Assembly: GCF_018860365.1 (NCBI RefSeq)
Contig: NZ_JAHKPO010000022.1
Location: 109,860 to 173,859, forward strand
Origin: Arenibacter algicola
Lineage (GTDB): Bacteria; Bacteroidota; Bacteroidia; Flavobacteriales; Flavobacteriaceae
DNA: 64,000 bases
Direction: 5' to 3'
Shown: positions 53,265 to 63,956 of the stretch, piece by piece
Layout of the letters: each line of letters starts with the position of its first letter
Position numbering within the stretch: the stretch's first letter is position 1
Notes under the pieces: generated by a model
What the model was told of the DNA's origin: nothing
Databases searched by the model: none
Seen by the model: only the letters and a program-made list of their open reading frames with translations
Position numbers and translations under genes: made by a program

Positions 53265-55724
53265 CTAATTTATTTTATAAACAATGATGGAGTTGTCCTG
53301 ATCCTTTGCAACAAGCTCCAGTTTATGGTCGTTGTCCATATCAATTAAGTCTATGCTGGAATTGCCTGGAACTGGAAAGTTGGAAATGGCTTCGGCCTGA
53401 CTGTCGAAAAGATATATTTTTTGGTTCTGTATATCCGTAACGCTGATATATATTTTGTCGTTTAAATAGAAAATCTTCGGTTTTGAATATACCCCAAGAT
53501 CCAATTCCACCTTTTTGCTCCTTATGGTCAGTACATTGTCGTTCATAATGGCCAGAGTATTGCTTGTGGCATCTATTCCGTGATCCGGGAGTAGGTTAAG
53601 GTTGGCTGTGGATGTTTTGCCTTTTTCGTCTATTTGGAAAAGATGGCCTTTGGTGTCGGTAACCGTAAACTTGTTTTTATGCAGAAGTATTTCATTATCG
53701 GAAAAACTAATTTTGTTGGACACATTCACCCGTGTATCACCGGTTCTGGACAATATTTTTAATTCGCCACCTTCCTGTTTCATGACCAAATAATCCTTTT
53801 TGCCTACCCTAAAATGCTTGGGTGTGCCCAGAATGGGATTTGCTGCCTTGGTGTACTTAAAGCCTTTTACAATCTGGCCCGAACTATTGTACATAAATAT
53901 TTTTGTTCCCTGGGTGACCAAAAACCGGTAATCCTTTTTGCGGTCGTAATCAAATACGGCCAAAGGGTTTAAATTGCCTCCTTCGTAGGTAAAGGTAAAG
54001 GGGGGCACATCCTTACCATTTCTATCCACTATCATAAATTGGTTATCTGTAGTGAATGCCAGTTGCAATCTACCATTTTTGTACAGGTCTACCTGCTCTA
54101 CACGTCCCTGTATTCTACCACTTAGTTGTTTTTTCCATATTACCTTGCCGTCTGTAGAGATTAGATAGAGGTTGTTGTCCTGGTCCTGAACTATAATTTC
54201 GTCCTTATTGGTCCTATGGTTCTTTACAAATTGAGGTGGTGTCACTATTTCTGTATCCAGCTGTAGAGTGAAATAGGGAATGGTTTTGTTGAGTGTGGTT
54301 TCGTGGGCAATTTTTTGGAAAAGTATATTGGTGTGATGAAAATTGTCATCCACGACCATTTGAGCTGCAAAGGAATACTCAGATAGTTCCTTGGTCTTAA
54401 CGTTTTTAACGATGTCCTTGTCCATGTATTGGTCCAAGAAATATTCAACACCATCAGCATTGGAAACAAAGAGCATGGAAGATTCGTCTGCCAATTGTTC
54501 TTTTGCTGTTTTGTAAACCGATGTTTTTTCAAAAGTGGAAACATTTTTAAAATTTCCAATGAAGGTCTTTAAGGTCTCTGGAGTAGGGGAGAACACAAAA
54601 GCATTTTCTATGATAGTATAATAATTCGCTTCAAAATCTTGTATCAGTGGATTGAAATAATGATTAAGGAAGTCGGACTTGGAGAGCCCGACAATTTCAT
54701 TGCCTTGGTATTCTTCCGAAGCTTTCTCCAATTTATCCAGATAGTTAAGGATATTCTCGGAACCGTAAGTGTGGAGTATTACCGCTTTTTCATTGTTCAG
54801 ATACACAAATCCAATTTCTTCCACCGCTTTAAAAGTGGTGTCTATCACCACGGAACGATCCAAGTATTTTTTTTGGTTCAAGGCAAAATTTTCGTAATTG
54901 TCAAAAGTAAATGCCAAAATAGCATCGGAGGCCAATGGGGCCAGAGTGGGCGTCTTAGGGGTTAGGGCATGGCTGTTTTTAAAAAGATTACTATAGTTTA
55001 TTATAGAATCGTTAGCCATGCTAATACCATTTAGTTTTAGGTGGTCCTTATTGGTGTTAAAATCCAGGGATACCCAGTCCGTAAATTTGGAAACATCAAC
55101 TTTATGTCCATCGGACAAAATGTGGTTGAGCAATGGATTACTTTTGTTAGTGTTTATAAAAATATTGGCACTACTCTGATTATTGGCAATTTGATACAAT
55201 TTATTTAAGGATTCGTCTGCCGTTAAATCCCTTTCATTGCGAAGTATATTTTCGATCAGCATTTGCGCGGAGCTTACAATAATTTTGTCATCCAAAACCG
55301 TGGAGAAGAAATTGGCCCCGTCAACACTGTAGCTGTCAAAGTTTTTCCCCTCGTAACTTATGTTTTCGACCACTTTATCACTGGCATCCTCAATTTGAAA
55401 AAGATCATCACTGTTTTGGGCAATTAATAGCAATTCAAAATTAGACTTTCCCAATTCCACAAAGGCCAGAATACTCTCTCCATTGGGCTGGATATATTTT
55501 AAGGATTTTAGTTTTTCCAGTACGGAGGCATAGGTGTTTGTAGCAGATAAGGTCTTAATGAGGTCGCTGTTCTCCAGTTCACTGGAAAAAGAGGGCTTGT
55601 CGTTTATTTTTATGATAATGGCACTGTTCTGTGGAACGTAGTATAGTATGGGTGAAGTCTTATAGCTTTTTTCTGTGCATCCGATTAATAGTAAAAAGAG
55701 TACCGCAAGTAATTTGAATTTCAT
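53265..55724 (-). CDS. Large lipoprotein with C-terminal PQQ-like propeller
   Basis: An 819-residue lipoprotein with lipobox LLLIGC (Cys at about 16). Residues 20-500 form an alpha/beta domain of repeated strands (PQNSAIIIKINDKPSF, ILAFVELGKSNFELLL, ANIFINTNKSNPLL) that I cannot name; a DUF3352-like origin is possible. Residues about 510-819 repeat short blades such as VIWKKQLSGRIQGRV and KIYLFDSQAEAISNF, like a quinoprotein propeller. I start at ATG 55724 because a TTG at 55742 adds six residues before a normal signal. The rnhB gene lies 29 bp upstream on the same strand. Confidence 0.75.
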   Translation of the reverse strand: MKFKLLAVLFLLLIGCTEKSYKTSPILYYVPQNSAIIIKINDKPSFSSELENSDLIKTLSATNTYASVLEKLKSLKYIQPNGESILAFVELGKSNFELLLIAQNSDDLFQIEDASDKVVENISYEGKNFDSYSVDGANFFSTVLDDKIIVSSAQMLIENILRNERDLTADESLNKLYQIANNQSSANIFINTNKSNPLLNHILSDGHKVDVSKFTDWVSLDFNTNKDHLKLNGISMANDSIINYSNLFKNSHALTPKTPTLAPLASDAILAFTFDNYENFALNQKKYLDRSVVIDTTFKAVEEIGFVYLNNEKAVILHTYGSENILNYLDKLEKASEEYQGNEIVGLSKSDFLNHYFNPLIQDFEANYYTIIENAFVFSPTPETLKTFIGNFKNVSTFEKTSVYKTAKEQLADESSMLFVSNADGVEYFLDQYMDKDIVKNVKTKELSEYSFAAQMVVDDNFHHTNILFQKIAHETTLNKTIPYFTLQLDTEIVTPPQFVKNHRTNKDEIIVQDQDNNLYLISTDGKVIWKKQLSGRIQGRVEQVDLYKNGRLQLAFTTDNQFMIVDRNGKDVPPFTFTYEGGNLNPLAVFDYDRKKDYRFLVTQGTKIFMYNSSGQIVKGFKYTKAANPILGTPKHFRVGKKDYLVMKQEGGELKILSRTGDTRVNVSNKISFSDNEILLHKNKFTVTDTKGHLFQIDEKGKTSTANLNLLPDHGIDATSNTLAIMNDNVLTIRSKKVELDLGVYSKPKIFYLNDKIYISVTDIQNQKIYLFDSQAEAISNFPVPGNSSIDLIDMDNDHKLELVAKDQDNSIIVYKIN

Positions 55725-55753
55725 AAATAAAGCTTTGAACAAATTTAGGATTT

Positions 55754-56350
55754 TTAAACGTCTAGTTTTAATTGATCTGGTAATTGTCTAAAAGTTTTTC
55801 GATGATATTTGGTGATGCCGTACTTCCGTATAGCTTCTCTGTGTTCCTTGGTGGGATAACCTTTGTTTTTTATCCAATTGTACATGGGGAATTCCAAATG
55901 AATTTTCTCCATATAGGCGTCCCTGTAGGTTTTGGCCAAGATGGAAGCGGCAGCAATGCTTAGGTATTTGCCGTCTCCTTTGACAATGCAGGCATGGGGG
56001 ATGTTTTGGTAGGGGTTGAACCGGTTGCCGTCCACAATGATAAATTCGGGGTTTGTATTTAATTGATCCAAGGCTTTGTGCATTGCCAGGAAAGACGCGT
56101 TCAAAATGTTGATTTTGTCAATTTCATCCGGAAAAATCTGGGCAATTCCAAAGCTTGTAGCACTTGTTTCAATTATTGGCCTAAGTAAATCCCTTTTTGT
56201 GGAGGACAAAACCTTGGAGTCGTTAAGGGTGTCGTTTGAAAAATCTTTTGGTAAAATAACGGCCGCAGCGGTTACAGGTCCTGCCAAACAACCCCTACCG
56301 GCTTCATCCGTTCCGGCTTCCAGATCATATTTGTAAAAGGCTTTTAACAT
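55754..56350 (-). CDS. rnhB: Ribonuclease HII
   Basis: A 198-residue cytoplasmic enzyme that cuts the RNA strand of RNA-DNA hybrids and removes single ribonucleotides from DNA. The active-site start [11 protein letters not shown] contains D15 and E16, and later motifs are [18 protein letters not shown] and the family's [12 protein letters not shown]. Length is normal for the HII type. It is divergent from the SusC gene by 523 bp and precedes the large lipoprotein on the same strand. Confidence 0.97.
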   Translation of the reverse strand: MLKAFYKYDLEAGTDEAGRGCLAGPVTAAAVILPKDFSNDTLNDSKVLSSTKRDLLRPIIETSATSFGIAQIFPDEIDKINILNASFLAMHKALDQLNTNPEFIIVDGNRFNPYQNIPHACIVKGDGKYLSIAAASILAKTYRDAYMEKIHLEFPMYNWIKNKGYPTKEHREAIRKYGITKYHRKTFRQLPDQLKLDV

Positions 56351-56873
56351 GTATGTATTGTTCTAATGTCGATTGGCATTGGAAATACTATATCAATTCG
56401 GATTGTTGTTTGGAAGACATGCCTGCGCACAGCTAATGTTTTTCTCCAACTGTCGTCAAATATAAAAATTTATAAAAGGGATGAATGCCCATTGGAAACA
56501 AATTCTTACGTCTGTACTAGTAATGTCCTTGAATAGGTTTATAACCCTTAAGGTAACAAAGAAGTTGGCAGTTCTATATAAAAAAAGAATGTCAACGAAT
56601 TGTCTAAAGCAAATATGTCCTTTGTGTGAATGATTGCTTCATTCAAATCTGTTAAAATATGTTCAAAATATACAGTAGGAAGATTCTTAGGTTAAGAATC
56701 TTTAGGATTTTGGCATAATTCTTTAATTTAAATATTGAAAAACAGCCTAAATCTTAACATTTTAATAATAATGGGGGGTAAGTTTAACAAATTGCAATGC
56801 TTCTGTTAAATTTTTTAGGTTTTTTAACGAATTTTTTACAAGTTTGTGCCGACTAATTCTTAAAAAAAAGTAA
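56351..56873. other. Divergent promoter region, 523 bp
   Basis: Gene-free DNA between rnhB and the SusC gene, very AT-rich, holding the hairpin at 56680-56702. It must contain the promoters of both genes; no perfect TAnnTTTG box was found on either strand, though several TTTG stretches occur. Confidence 0.6.
56680..56702. repeat. 10-bp inverted repeat upstream of SusC
   Basis: aagattctta (56680-56689) and its complement (56693-56702) separated by GGT, about 170 bp before the SusC start. It could be an operator or a short hairpin; no regulator gene lies next to it. Confidence 0.45.
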
Positions 56874-59800
56874 ATGAAATCAAAACTAACTTGGATTTTA
56901 GCTCCGATCATGGGGCTATTAATGAGTTTTTCCTACGCACAGGAGAAAACAATCTCCGGTACGGTGACCGATCAATTGGGTCTGGCCCTGCCTGGAGTAA
57001 ACATTTTGGTCGAGGGGACCACTAATGGAACACAAACTGATTTTGATGGTAATTACACCATTCAAGGTAGTGAAGGGCAAACTTTATTGTTCAGCTATAT
57101 TGGACAAATGAGTGTTACAAAGGTAATTGGCGCATCGTCTACAATCGACGTTGTTATGCAGGAGGATGCCCAGGCCCTAGAGGAAGTGGTAGTAACTGCT
57201 TTGGGTATTTCAAGGGACAAAAAATCCTTGGGATATGCTACACAGGAAGTTCAAGGAGAGGACTTGAGCACTGTGAAAAGCGGAAACTTCGTAAATGCCC
57301 TTTCTGGAAAGGCTTCTGGTATTCAGATCAGAAAGAACAACAACTTAGGAGGTTCTACCAACGTTGTTATTAGGGGTAATGCTTCGTTGACAGGGAGCAA
57401 CCAGGCCCTTTTTGTTATTGATGGTGTTCCAGTAAACAATACCAATACCAATTCCAAGTATCAAGGTGAGGCAAGTGGTAACTATTACGATTATGGAAAC
57501 ACCGCTTCCGATATTAATCCTGATGATATAGAGTCGGTAAACGTTTTAAAGGGAGCGGCCGCTTCTGCCTTATATGGTTCAAGGGCTGCCAACGGGGTTA
57601 TAATGATAACCACCAAAAAAGGAAAGGATGCCCAAGGAATTGGGGTTACTGTTAATTCTGGAATTACAATAGGTTCCATAGATAAAAGTACTTTTGCCAA
57701 GTACCAGAACCAATACGGTGCTGGATACGGACCATATTACGGGCCGGACGAAGATGACTTTTATAATATGGAAGACGTTACCGGTGACGGGATTGCTGAC
57801 TTGACCGTACCATTTACAGAGGATGCTTCCTATGGTGGAAGGTTCGATCCAAATCTGATGATCTATCAGTGGGATGCCTTGGATCCAGATTCTCCAAACT
57901 ATAGAACGGCTACCCCATGGGTAAATGCCAAGAACGGGCCTATAACATTTTTTGAGACTCCGGTTACAACAACCAATTCGGTTTCTTTTGCTAGGTCTTA
58001 TGAGGATGATGGTTCTTTTCGATTGAACTATACCCAGTTCGATCAGAGCGGTTTAATGCCGAACAGTACTATTAAAAAGCATAATTTCTCCATGAGCGGG
58101 TCCTTTAAATTAACGGATCGCTTAACGGTTACTGGATATGCCAATTATATCAACACCAAGGCATTGGGTCGTAACTCAACTGGTTATAATGATAACATCA
58201 TTAGTAATTTTAAACAATGGTGGCAGACCAACGTAGATCTAAAAGATCTAAGGGATATCTATTTTGATACCAAAAGGAATGTTACTTGGAACCCAGCAAG
58301 CACAGATGCCGGTTCGGCGCCGATTTACTGGGATAACCCATATTGGACACGTTACGAGAATTACCAGAACGATTCTAGAAATCGTTTTATAGGTAATGTA
58401 TCCTTGAATTACGAATTTACAGATTGGTTGAACTTTACTGCCAGAGCGGCGACAGACACCTATTCTGAGTTACAAGAGGAGAGAAGGGCCAACGGTAGTG
58501 TACCAACAAGTTTTGGTATTCCGGACAGTGCCGGAAACAGAGGAAATGTTGATTCTGGCTATGGGAGAAGAAATCTGGAAGTTACGGAGACCAATTATGA
58601 TTTCATGTTTAATTTTCAAAAGGACCTTTCCGATCAATTTAATTTGAAAGGGATATTGGGTACCAACATTAGAAGGAGCGAATTTCAATCTATTTACTCC
58701 GCTACAAGCGGTGGGTTGAGTGTACCAAAACTATATTCTTTGCAGAATAGTACAGGGCCACTTGCCCTTCCTGTGGAAAATGATGAAAGAGTTGGTATAG
58801 ACGGTATTTATGCCAGCGCATCTTTGGGATACAACAGTATACTTTTCTTGGATGCCACTATAAGAAGGGACCACTCTTCTACATTGCCGGAGGATAATAG
58901 TACTTTTTACTATCCTTCTATAGCCACAAGTTTTGTTTTCACAAATCTTCTGAATGCTGATTTCATCACTTTTGGTAAATTAAGGGCCAACTACGCAGAG
59001 GTAGGTAACAGTGCACCTTTCGATTTCCTTTACGATACTTATAACGTGAACATTCCACCAGGGGCACCAAGTACTTCTGTTGATAATGAGAAAAAGAACC
59101 CTAATTTGAAGCCCGAAAAAACAGAAAGTTTCGAGCTTGGTTTGGAAATGAAGTTTTTACGCAATAGGTTAAGTTTTGATTTGGCTTATTACCAAACCAA
59201 TTCCGTGGATCAAATTTTTGGAGTTCCTGTATCTAGAGCTACAGGTTATGAGAAAAAGATATTGAATGCGGGTGAAATTGAAAACAAGGGTGTGGAGCTT
59301 TCCATATCTGGAAATCCGGTTAGAACGGATAACTTCAGTTGGACTGCCATGGTTAACTGGACCAAGAATAAAAACGAGGTGGTATCATTGGAAGATGGAA
59401 TCCAGACTTTGCAATTGGGAGATTTCCAAGGAGGGGTAACCCTTAATGCGGAAGTAGGACAGCCCTATGGAGTAATTTATGGCACGGACTACACTTATTT
59501 AAATGGTGAAAGGGTAGTTGATCCAGCGGATGGACAGTATATTAAAACGTCTACATCGGATCAAAATATTGGGGATACCAATCCAGATTGGTTAATGGGG
59601 ATTTCCAATAAATTTAACTACAAAGAATTTTCATTAAGCTTTTTGATCGATATTCAACAAGGGGGTAGTATATTCTCCTTGGACCAATATTATGGACTTG
59701 CAACTGGTTTGTATGCAGAAACAGCGTTTATCAACGATTTGGGTAACCCTGTAAGGAATACCTTGGCCGATGGCGGAGGATTTATCAATGAGGGTGTAAA

Positions 59801-60140
59801 CCCAGATGGGGCAACAAACACTTCCAGAATTAGAGCCGATAGATTTGGTGCCTTTGGTTACAGAAGAGGTTTGCCGGACAAAGCATTTGTCTATGATGCC
59901 AGCTATGTGAAGTTACGTGAAGTGGCACTTACCTATAATTTGCCTAGCAAATTGTTGGCCAATACGTTCTTGACCAATGCTAGTTTAAGCGTTATTGGAT
60001 CAAACCTTTGGATTATAGACAAAGACCTACCCCATGCAGATCCAGAAAGTGGTTTGTCTGCTGGTAACCTTCAAGGGTATTCCGTTGGATCATTGCCAAC
60101 CACTAGGGATTTTGGTGTCAATCTTAAATTACAATTCTAA
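56874..60140 (+). CDS. SusC/RagA TonB-dependent outer-membrane transporter
   Basis: A 1088-residue transporter: signal peptide (about 1-22), carboxypeptidase-regulatory-like domain (about 25-105, ISGTVTDQLGLALPGVNI), TonB-box region EEVVVTALGISR, plug domain (about 120-240, with the family motif VIDGVPVNN and VLKGAAASALYGSRAANG) and a 22-strand-type barrel to the end (final strand RDFGVNLKLQF). Together with the next gene it imports large ligands across the outer membrane. No glycosidase or regulator of a polysaccharide locus is nearby, so the substrate is open and could be a peptide or small polymer. Confidence 0.97.
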   Translation: MKSKLTWILAPIMGLLMSFSYAQEKTISGTVTDQLGLALPGVNILVEGTTNGTQTDFDGNYTIQGSEGQTLLFSYIGQMSVTKVIGASSTIDVVMQEDAQALEEVVVTALGISRDKKSLGYATQEVQGEDLSTVKSGNFVNALSGKASGIQIRKNNNLGGSTNVVIRGNASLTGSNQALFVIDGVPVNNTNTNSKYQGEASGNYYDYGNTASDINPDDIESVNVLKGAAASALYGSRAANGVIMITTKKGKDAQGIGVTVNSGITIGSIDKSTFAKYQNQYGAGYGPYYGPDEDDFYNMEDVTGDGIADLTVPFTEDASYGGRFDPNLMIYQWDALDPDSPNYRTATPWVNAKNGPITFFETPVTTTNSVSFARSYEDDGSFRLNYTQFDQSGLMPNSTIKKHNFSMSGSFKLTDRLTVTGYANYINTKALGRNSTGYNDNIISNFKQWWQTNVDLKDLRDIYFDTKRNVTWNPASTDAGSAPIYWDNPYWTRYENYQNDSRNRFIGNVSLNYEFTDWLNFTARAATDTYSELQEERRANGSVPTSFGIPDSAGNRGNVDSGYGRRNLEVTETNYDFMFNFQKDLSDQFNLKGILGTNIRRSEFQSIYSATSGGLSVPKLYSLQNSTGPLALPVENDERVGIDGIYASASLGYNSILFLDATIRRDHSSTLPEDNSTFYYPSIATSFVFTNLLNADFITFGKLRANYAEVGNSAPFDFLYDTYNVNIPPGAPSTSVDNEKKNPNLKPEKTESFELGLEMKFLRNRLSFDLAYYQTNSVDQIFGVPVSRATGYEKKILNAGEIENKGVELSISGNPVRTDNFSWTAMVNWTKNKNEVVSLEDGIQTLQLGDFQGGVTLNAEVGQPYGVIYGTDYTYLNGERVVDPADGQYIKTSTSDQNIGDTNPDWLMGISNKFNYKEFSLSFLIDIQQGGSIFSLDQYYGLATGLYAETAFINDLGNPVRNTLADGGGFINEGVNPDGATNTSRIRADRFGAFGYRRGLPDKAFVYDASYVKLREVALTYNLPSKLLANTFLTNASLSVIGSNLWIIDKDLPHADPESGLSAGNLQGYSVGSLPTTRDFGVNLKLQF

Positions 60141-60152
60141 AAAAAAATAAAA

Positions 60153-61604
60153 ATGAAAAAACTAGCAATATTAATTACTGCCGTGATTTTTGCTTCTTGT
60201 TCCAGTGATTTGGAAAGTCTGAACGAGAACATCAAGGATCCATTGGCTGTACCTGGTGAAAGTTTGTTTACCGGGGCGCAGAAGAACTTGGTGGACCAAG
60301 TGGTAGATTTGAATGTGAACAATAACAATACTAAGCTTTGGGCACAGTATTTACAGGAAACCACTTATACGGACGAAAGTAACTATGATCAGGTTACAAG
60401 AACCATTCCCGCAAAACACTGGAGTGTAATGTACAAAGATGTTTTAAAGGATTTGGATGAGGCCAAAATAGTTATTGAGGCAACAACCTATTCCACTGCT
60501 GAGCTGGAGGCATTGAAGCCTAACAAGCTGACCATTATCGAGATTCTCAATGTATATACTTATGCCAATTTGGTGGAAACTTTTGGGGATGTTCCTTATT
60601 CAGAAGCTTTGGATGCGGACAACCTTCTTCCTAAGTATGACGATGGCGAAACGGTCTACAAGGATTTGGTAGCTAGACTTACTGCTGCAATAAATGCTTT
60701 GGATGAAACTACTGGAAGTTTTGGAAGTGCTGATAGGATATACGGAGGTGACGTGGCATTGTGGAAAAAGTTTGCTGCTTCCCTAAAATTGAGAATGGGG
60801 ATACTTTTATCCGATGTAGATGAGGCCTTCGCCAAAACTACTGTTGAAAGTGCTGTTGCAACCGGGGTGTTTACAAGTAATGCAGATAATGCTGCTTACG
60901 AATATTTAGGTTCCGACCCAAATACAAATCCGGTCTATGATAATTTGGTTTTAAGTGGTAGGAATGATTTTGTTGCGGCCGCTACGATCATAGACGCCAT
61001 GAATACTTTGGATGATCCAAGATTGCCACTGTATTTCATGCCAACTTCAGATGGTATCTACGAGGGAGGTGGCATTGGAGAGCCTTCTAGTTATTCGTCC
61101 TATTCCCATGTTTCGGCTCAGTTGGAAGAGGCAACTTTCCCGGGTATTATTTTAGATTATTCCGAGGTGAGCTTTTTATTGGCAGAAGCAAGGGCGCGGT
61201 CATTTGAAGTTGGTGGTACTGCAAAGGAACACTATGATGCGGGCATAACGGCCTCAATCCTCTATTGGGGTGGTACCGCTGAAGAAGCTACCGATTATTT
61301 GGCGCAACCTAATGTAGATTACGACTTGTCTATTTTGGCAAGTACGGCTACCACACCTTGGAAGGAGGTTATTGGAACCCAAAAGTGGATTTCACTTTAC
61401 AATAGGGGAATGGAGGCGTGGACTTCTATAAGATTGTTGGATTATCCGCTTATGGCCACTCCAGCAGATGCAGTTTCCGGTTTTCCTAATAGGTATACCT
61501 ATCCAATTATAGAGCAATCTTTAAATGGGGCCAATTATAGTTCGGCTGCCTCCGCTATTGGTGGAGATGAGCCAGAGACCCAATTGTTCTGGGATTTGAA
61601 CTAG
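60153..61604 (+). CDS. SusD/RagB-type surface lipoprotein
   Basis: A 483-residue outer-membrane lipoprotein (lipobox IFASC, Cys at about 16) of the SusD-like_2 group: helical, with TPR-like repeats (WAQYLQETTYTDESNYDQ, then LDEAKIVIEATTYSTAELE, LTIIEILNVYTYANLVETFGDVPYSEAL). It would form the lid on the SusC channel and deliver the ligand. It starts 12 bp after the SusC stop and is followed by a strong terminator at 61628-61656, so the pair is one unit. Confidence 0.96.
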   Translation: MKKLAILITAVIFASCSSDLESLNENIKDPLAVPGESLFTGAQKNLVDQVVDLNVNNNNTKLWAQYLQETTYTDESNYDQVTRTIPAKHWSVMYKDVLKDLDEAKIVIEATTYSTAELEALKPNKLTIIEILNVYTYANLVETFGDVPYSEALDADNLLPKYDDGETVYKDLVARLTAAINALDETTGSFGSADRIYGGDVALWKKFAASLKLRMGILLSDVDEAFAKTTVESAVATGVFTSNADNAAYEYLGSDPNTNPVYDNLVLSGRNDFVAAATIIDAMNTLDDPRLPLYFMPTSDGIYEGGGIGEPSSYSSYSHVSAQLEEATFPGIILDYSEVSFLLAEARARSFEVGGTAKEHYDAGITASILYWGGTAEEATDYLAQPNVDYDLSILASTATTPWKEVIGTQKWISLYNRGMEAWTSIRLLDYPLMATPADAVSGFPNRYTYPIIEQSLNGANYSSAASAIGGDEPETQLFWDLN

Positions 61605-61627
61605 AATCGTCTTTAATTATAAGTATT

Positions 61628-61656
61628 AAAACCTGCAGGTGTCCCCTGCAGGTTTT
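61628..61656 (+). terminator. Intrinsic terminator of the SusC/SusD operon
   Basis: A perfect 12-bp stem (aaaacctgcagg at 61628-61639, complement at 61645-61656) with a 5-nt loop and a T-run, 24 bp past the SusD stop. Confidence 0.92.
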
Positions 61657-61809
61657 TTTTGTTTCTAAAGTTGGGAATGGTGGACTTTGGGATGAGCAAA
61701 TTGAATATTCAAGATTTATAAGACACCGTTATGATTAATATTTGAACGGCAGATAATTTGTTGTTTTTCTGTTTTTTAAACTTTCACATTTCATTAAGGA
61801 CAAAAAAAT

Positions 61810-61817
61810 TAACTTTG
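61810..61817 (+). promoter_or_regulatory. -7 box of the putative porin gene
   Basis: TAACTTTG matches TAnnTTTG and lies 18 nt before the ATG; the -33 element is imperfect (TTTC at 61782-61785). Moderate call. Confidence 0.5.
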
Positions 61818-61835
61818 TCGACGTAAGTTTGTAGC

Positions 61836-63824
61836 ATGAGATATTTGTTGACACTTTTAATAGTGTTTTTTAGTCAGGCCATTAGTGCACAGGAAGATTC
61901 AATTCCCCCTTCAAGGGGCGAGGGTGAGGCTGGTATGGGGCGTAGGGTTAAAAACCTTCCGCCTAAAAAAAATGGTGAAGAACAGGGTCAGGAAGTAACC
62001 ATTAGGGATTACAAGATTATAAGTTACGAAAGGGATACTACTTTTTTAGATACTACTATCTCCATCCAGAAGGAATATAAATACAATTTTCTACGAAGGG
62101 ACGATTTTGAGTTGATGCCTTTTGCCAATGTAGGGCAGCCGTATAATAAATTGGGAGTTAATTTTGATGTAAAGGATACCTATCCCAAATTGGGTGCTAG
62201 TGCGAAGCATTATAACTATATGGAAGTTAGGGATATTGATTATTACAATGTGGCAACTCCCATGAGCGACTTAATGTTCAAGACCACTTTTGAGCAAGGA
62301 CAGCTTCTGGATGCGTTGTTGGCTTTTAATACCTCTCCAAGATTAAATTTTTCTATCGGCTTCAAAGGTTTTAGGTCCTTGGGAAAATATCAATATAGTG
62401 AAGCCGAGTCGGGGAATTTTAAGATGACGGCCAACTATGAAACCAAGGATAAGCGTTATAATTTAAGAGCGCATGGGGCGGCCCAAAATTCCTTGTTTGA
62501 GGAAAATGGTGGGTTGTCCAATAAGGAATTGCAATTTGAATCCGGTGATTCCGATTTTAGCGATCGTTCCAGATTGGATGTGCTTTTTTCCGATGCCACC
62601 AACCGATTATTGGGGAAACGATATTATTTGGATCATCAGTACATTTTATTTGGTAGTAAAATGGATTCGGATAAGACCAGGACAACTTCTTTGGCGCTCG
62701 GGCATGAGTTTAGCTATGAGACCAAGTACTATCAATATAAACAAACCGCCCAAAACGATTATTTTGGGGGTGGCTATGATTCCGGTATTTCAGATAAGGC
62801 TAGCTTAAAAACAACCTATAATCAGGTCTATGCCCAATTCTCCAATAAGACATTAGGGGTATTGACAGGGCTTATTAATTATTACCGTTACAACTATTTT
62901 TTTAATTCGGTATTGCAAACGCCTACCCAGCTTATCCAAAGTCAGCTGAGCGGCGACGAAATCTCTGCCGGGGCCAAATATGTAAAGAAGATTGGTGGTT
63001 TTCAGTTGAATGGGTTGGCACAGGCCAATATCTCAGGGGATCTGTCCGGAAATTTATTGGATGCCTTTGCCAGTTATGATATTGACAAGAACAACAAGCT
63101 TAAATTTTCCATACACTCATCTTCACGTATGCCCAATTTTAATTTCCTTTTATATCAAAGTGATTACAGTAATTACAACTGGCAACATACAGGAGACTTT
63201 AATAAGATAAACAATAATGGTTTTCAGTTTGATCTGGAATCCAAGGTTTTTGGTAATTTAATGGCGAAATACACTTCTTTGGACAATTACACCTACTTTG
63301 CTTCGGATCCGGCAGAAACTGTGGTTGAAGGTGAGGAACAGGCATTTGTTAAACCGTTTCAGGAGGGTAGTACCATTAATATTTTAAAGGTCAAATATGC
63401 AAAGGAATTTAAATGGAAGGGGTTTGCGCTCAACAATACGGTAATGTTTCAGGATGTTTCCCAGACCAATAATGTTTTAAACGTACCGCAGGTGGTCACA
63501 AGGAACACCCTGTATTATTCGAACTTCGGGTTTAAAAAGGCCCTATACTTCCAAACAGGGGTGACCCTTAAATATTTTACTTCCTACAATGCGGATGCCT
63601 ATAATCCGGTGTTGGGTGAATTCTATATGCAGAACCAGGAGGAATTGGGAGGTTTTCCAATGTTGGACTTTTTCATTAATGCCAGAGTGCAGCAAACTAG
63701 GATATTCTTAAAGGCCGAACACTTTAACTCTTCTTTTTCCGGCAACAATTTTTATGCTGCACCCAATTATCCTTACAGGGATTTTGTGATTCGATTTGGA
63801 TTGGTTTGGAATTTCTTTTCATAG
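61836..63824 (+). CDS. Putative outer-membrane porin
   Basis: A 662-residue protein with a signal peptide (1-18, ending ISAQ), a Pro/Gly/Lys-rich linker (20-60) and a long beta-barrel rich in aromatic residues and alternating strands (e.g. ARPRLNFS-type strands such as TSPRLNFSIGFKGF, then RLDVLFSDATNRLL). It ends with the strand RDFVIRFGLVWNFFS, whose final Phe-x-Phe fits the outer-membrane targeting signal. This is the 'putative porin' family of Bacteroidota. It has its own promoter and is separated from the SusD gene by a terminator. Substrate unknown. Confidence 0.85.
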   Translation: MRYLLTLLIVFFSQAISAQEDSIPPSRGEGEAGMGRRVKNLPPKKNGEEQGQEVTIRDYKIISYERDTTFLDTTISIQKEYKYNFLRRDDFELMPFANVGQPYNKLGVNFDVKDTYPKLGASAKHYNYMEVRDIDYYNVATPMSDLMFKTTFEQGQLLDALLAFNTSPRLNFSIGFKGFRSLGKYQYSEAESGNFKMTANYETKDKRYNLRAHGAAQNSLFEENGGLSNKELQFESGDSDFSDRSRLDVLFSDATNRLLGKRYYLDHQYILFGSKMDSDKTRTTSLALGHEFSYETKYYQYKQTAQNDYFGGGYDSGISDKASLKTTYNQVYAQFSNKTLGVLTGLINYYRYNYFFNSVLQTPTQLIQSQLSGDEISAGAKYVKKIGGFQLNGLAQANISGDLSGNLLDAFASYDIDKNNKLKFSIHSSSRMPNFNFLLYQSDYSNYNWQHTGDFNKINNNGFQFDLESKVFGNLMAKYTSLDNYTYFASDPAETVVEGEEQAFVKPFQEGSTINILKVKYAKEFKWKGFALNNTVMFQDVSQTNNVLNVPQVVTRNTLYYSNFGFKKALYFQTGVTLKYFTSYNADAYNPVLGEFYMQNQEELGGFPMLDFFINARVQQTRIFLKAEHFNSSFSGNNFYAAPNYPYRDFVIRFGLVWNFFS

Positions 63825-63956
63825 TTTAATTTTTATTTTTCTGGAGTTTTTAGGGTGGTCTCTGAAAACGCAAAAAAAATTATATTAATATTTTAGCTGC
63901 AAATCAGCTTGTTACAGAGGGATTAAAAAATCTTTTAAAAATAATTCAAAAAAGGT

